Assembly (NCBI GenBank): GCA_024233865.1
Contig: JACKPA010000006.1
Location: 267,501 to 302,375 of the forward strand
Length of the DNA stretch: 34,875 nucleotides
Reading direction: 5' to 3'
Source: Leptospiraceae bacterium
Lineage (GTDB): Bacteria > Spirochaetota > Leptospiria > Leptospirales > Leptospiraceae
Part shown: positions 32,106 to 34,875 of the stretch, piece by piece
Layout: each line of letters opens with the position of its first letter
Position numbering within the stretch: the first letter of the stretch is position 1
Translations under genes and position numbers: made by a program
The notes under the pieces: generated by a model
Seen by the model: the letters and a program-made list of their open reading frames with translations, nothing else
The model's database searches: none
Told to the model about the DNA's origin: nothing

Positions 32106-32579
32106 AGGAAGTTTGTATAAATTGTATAAGCCATTTTAAACCTTAACCTAAGATGAAAGCAAGTAAAAAAATATAGTACAATCCTTGGCTATTTTTTTTT
32201 TCAGTATTATCCTTGGTATAAATCGGCAAATCATATAACAAATTATACAGGATTAGAGTTACAACTAGTAAGTGTTCCGCTAAACGTAGGCGTTATGGTT
32301 GAAATTGCGATCCCCCTTGTAAATGTGCAAGGACCACTGGAATAACTTAAAGCAGATGGTGGAGTTTCAGTTACTGCAATGCTGATAATAGCAGTTGTGT
32401 GCCATTTATATAACCTTTGCTATAAACATCATGAATTGAAGAAATTAGAAACTTCAAAAATCCTAAAAATTATTATTTATTTTATAGAGGTAGAGAACCT
32501 AAAAAGAAGTATTAAAATAAATATTTTCATTTGACCATAATATTTGTTTTAATAACCTTATGATACAAGGATTATTGTT
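32106..32579. other. Intergenic stretch with a surface-protein remnant
   Basis: About 470 bases without an intact gene. 32243-32416 holds the He_PIG-like remnant listed separately; the rest is AT-rich. Ahead of the GTG at 32580 there is an AAGG about ten bases upstream. Confidence 0.5.
32243..32416 (-). pseudogene. Remnant of a putative-Ig (He_PIG-like) surface protein
   Basis: Open in one minus-strand frame between stops (TAA at 32243-32245), without a start. It reads TAIISIAVTETPPSALSYSS, then GPCTFTRGIAISTITPTFSG and TLTSCNSNPV. The pattern PPS-L-YS---TFT-G-AIS-ITPT-SGT-TS matches the start of putative Ig domains (He_PIG type) found in long Leptospira lipoproteins and other surface proteins. 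Only about one half of one domain remains. It supports Leptospiraceae ancestry and indicates lost surface-protein genes here. Confidence 0.65.
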
Positions 32580-34875
32580 GTGATAGAAAGGCTTTTTACA
32601 GAAACATTTTTCAAAAAGAATGATTATTTTAAAAATAAATTAAATATATCAAAAAATGATCTAAAATCAATCAAAAATTCTATTGAAAACTGGAAAATGA
32701 ATTGTGAAAACTTCAATCCTGATCTTGATAAAGAAACAACCGATGAAAATGAATTTATCAATACAGTTTTTAAAGATATTTTAGGGTATGTTGGTAAAGG
32801 AACAAATAGTCAGAATTATAATATTTATCCAAAGTTTAAAATTGATAATGCAGGTGTATCAGGTGGAACTGGTTATGCAGATTTAGCGTTAGGATATTTT
32901 ACCCGTCAAAAAGAGAAGATAAATGAAGCACAAGTCTTAATTGAATTCAAAGATATGAATTCAGATGACCTTGATAAACCCTCTACTCGTAAAGATAAAC
33001 TTTCTCCTGTCAACCAATGTTGGAACTATTTAGATTTTTATGGAAAAGCAAAATGGGGAATTGTTACAAATTTTAATGAAATTCGGATTTATTACAAAAA
33101 CAAAGGAAAACGATTTTATGAAGTTTTTTATTTTATAGTTCCGGAGGAATATAAAGATAAGTTCAAACCTTTAACTGAAGATACAGAGATTTATAAATTC
33201 ATTACAATTCTTAAGTTTAATCATTTTCTTTCAGACCCAAATGTGAATCAACAAGATTCTTTTACTGAGGAAATTTTAGCTTCACAAGGTGCAGCAGAAG
33301 AAAAAGTCAAAAAAAAATTCTATTTAGAATATAAAACTTTGCGTTCAGAGGTGTTCTATCATCTTTTAGAGATAAACCCTTTTTACCAAACAAACAAATC
33401 ACGATTATTAGAATTAGTTCAAAAATTATTGGATAGAATTATTTTCTGTTGGTTTTGTGAGGACTCTAGAGCAGGACTATTACCAATAAATGTTCTTTCT
33501 AAAGAGATTATAGAAGTTGAAATACAAGGAAAATATTATAGTGACAAGGATGATGATATATATAGTAAAGTTCGTAAATTATTTAAAGCAATAGACGTGG
33601 GAGGAAATTTCAATATAGCCGAAGGGTACAATGGAGAACTATTTAAAGAAGATAATGAATTAGACTCTCTCAAAATACCAAATTTCTTGTTTAAGAAGAT
33701 TTCAGAAATTGGATTAAAGTATGATTTTGGGGATGAAAACGAATTAAATGTAAATACTCTAGGTCACATTTTTGAGCAAAGCATTTCTGACTTGGAAGAA
33801 ATGAGAGTCAGGTTTCAGGAATATTCACAAGGAGCAGTAACATCTACCAAACAACAAGTATTAGGCTTTGATAATGAGATTGAAGTAATCGAGCATAAGC
33901 ATCAAAAATTTGATCCAAAAAAGACCAAACGAAAAAAAGAAGGAGTCTATTACACCCCCGATTATATTACAAAATACATAGTAGAAAATACAGTTGGTGA
34001 ATGGCTTAAAGAAAAATGGCAAGCAACAAATTTGAAATTTTCCAATATTAAGAAGAATAAAGAATATGTAACCTTACAGCATTATCGTGATGAATACCTT
34101 TCAAAAATAAAAATCCTTGATCCAGCATGTGGAAGTGGTGCGTTTTTGGTTGCGGCATTTGATTATCTTTGGAGTGAGCATGAAAGAATTTATAAACAAA
34201 TAAAAGAGATAAAAACCAAAACCGCACAAGGTGAGCTCTTTGACTTTGATTTAATAAATAAGACTATACTAGAGAATAACCTTTATGGTGTTGATTTGAA
34301 TAGAGAGTCTGTTGAAATCACAAAATTATCACTTTGGCTTAAAACAGCAGTTAAAAATAAAAAACTTAACAATTTAGAAAATAATATCAAGGTTGGAAAT
34401 TCATTAATTGATGATCCAAGCGTAGCTGGAGATTTAGCATTTAATTGGGTTGAGGAATTTGTAGAGGTGTTTGAATCTAAACGAAAGATAAATCCAGCAA
34501 TTTTGGTTGCTTATGCCAAAACTAAAAAGGCTGGTTTTGATATTGTGCTCGGAAATCCGCCTTATGTAAGAGCGGATGTTGATAATTCAAACTACCAGAG
34601 ACAACGAAAATGGATGGAAAATAGCGGTAAATACAAAACGTTATACGAAAAGTGGGATTTGTACATTGCCTTTCTTGAAAGGGGTTTGTATCTTCTATAT
34701 AAAGGAGGAATTCTTTCTTTCATTATCTCCAATTCATACAACACAGTAAAGTATTCAGAGAAATCAAGAAATTTTATTTTTGAAAATTATGACCTCCAAC
34801 AGATAGATTTTTTTGAAAATGTACAAGTGTTTGAAGGAATTGGTGTAGAGAGCGTTATCTTAAAAATTCGCAATC
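32580..34875 (+). CDS. Type IIG / Eco57I-like restriction-modification enzyme, N-terminal part (runs off the window)
   Basis: Open for 765 codons to the end of the window, from GTG 32580. Residues 1-200 form a PD-(D/E)XK-type nuclease domain, with D101 (GYADLAL) and E122-F-K124 (VLIEFKDM). A helical linker follows, then an N6-adenine methyltransferase with KEGVYYTPDYITKYIV, the SAM motif D514-PACGSGAF, a second motif YGVDLNRESVEITKL, and N659-PPY. This order is that of single-chain enzymes that both cut and methylate (type IIG or IIL, Eco57I domain). The target-recognition part lies outside the window. No BREX or other defence gene is visible beside it. Confidence 0.85.
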   Translation, partial: MIERLFTETFFKKNDYFKNKLNISKNDLKSIKNSIENWKMNCENFNPDLDKETTDENEFINTVFKDILGYVGKGTNSQNYNIYPKFKIDNAGVSGGTGYADLALGYFTRQKEKINEAQVLIEFKDMNSDDLDKPSTRKDKLSPVNQCWNYLDFYGKAKWGIVTNFNEIRIYYKNKGKRFYEVFYFIVPEEYKDKFKPLTEDTEIYKFITILKFNHFLSDPNVNQQDSFTEEILASQGAAEEKVKKKFYLEYKTLRSEVFYHLLEINPFYQTNKSRLLELVQKLLDRIIFCWFCEDSRAGLLPINVLSKEIIEVEIQGKYYSDKDDDIYSKVRKLFKAIDVGGNFNIAEGYNGELFKEDNELDSLKIPNFLFKKISEIGLKYDFGDENELNVNTLGHIFEQSISDLEEMRVRFQEYSQGAVTSTKQQVLGFDNEIEVIEHKHQKFDPKKTKRKKEGVYYTPDYITKYIVENTVGEWLKEKWQATNLKFSNIKKNKEYVTLQHYRDEYLSKIKILDPACGSGAFLVAAFDYLWSEHERIYKQIKEIKTKTAQGELFDFDLINKTILENNLYGVDLNRESVEITKLSLWLKTAVKNKKLNNLENNIKVGNSLIDDPSVAGDLAFNWVEEFVEVFESKRKINPAILVAYAKTKKAGFDIVLGNPPYVRADVDNSNYQRQRKWMENSGKYKTLYEKWDLYIAFLERGLYLLYKGGILSFIISNSYNTVKYSEKSRNFIFENYDLQQIDFFENVQVFEGIGVESVILKIRN

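Overview
The window looks like an AT-rich chromosomal segment of a spirochaete, most likely a member of the Leptospiraceae. This is an inference from four things: a mitochondrial/spirochaete-type EF-G with AHIDSGKT in its G1 loop, a decayed putative-Ig (He_PIG-like) surface-protein fragment of the kind common in Leptospira, a type II secretion pseudopilin cluster, and Rpn-family nuclease genes.

Layout. 1-5678 is a minus-strand housekeeping block: the start of murD, then the chain aspS > phoH > pgpH-like HD phosphohydrolase with tight overlaps. A Uma2-type remnant lies between pgpH and murD. 5679-9755 is a plus-strand accessory stretch: a remnant of a second glycoside hydrolase family 1 gene, an intact Rpn-type nuclease with a 12-bp repeat, a 600-bp zone of gene debris, an SDR-like NAD(P)-binding protein and an intact GH1 beta-glucosidase. 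9769-13863 is a minus-strand operon: a secreted esterase, a corrinoid (B12) protein, an internally shortened MtaA/UroD-family protein and a histidine kinase whose input region is a DUF1638-like domain plus GAF. This corrinoid plus kinase module is the best candidate for an undescribed system.

14030-22767 is a type I restriction-modification island. hsdR is broken in at least two places, while hsdM and hsdS are open. Between hsdM and hsdS sit an Rpn gene split by an IS1182-like element, with terminal inverted repeats and a 6-bp target duplication, and a YoeB/Txe-type toxin-antitoxin pair. 22768-23308 is a non-coding spacer with an inverted pair of GC-rich REP-like repeats around AT-rich direct repeats. 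23309-25417 is the EF-G gene with a strong hairpin after it, followed by a small secreted six-cysteine protein on the minus strand. 26031-27683 holds gspG, gspH and gspI; a dispersed palindrome appears to be inserted into the gspH leader. Then come a YeaQ-type membrane protein (plus strand), a WecA-type glycosyltransferase and a large AsmA-like protein (minus strand). The window ends in an unfinished type IIG/Eco57I-like restriction-modification gene.

The region shows much genome decay: several fragments of Uma2, GH1, He_PIG and unknown genes survive only as short open stretches, and two larger genes (hsdR and the second Rpn) are interrupted. All calls come from reading the sequence by eye; no database search was run.
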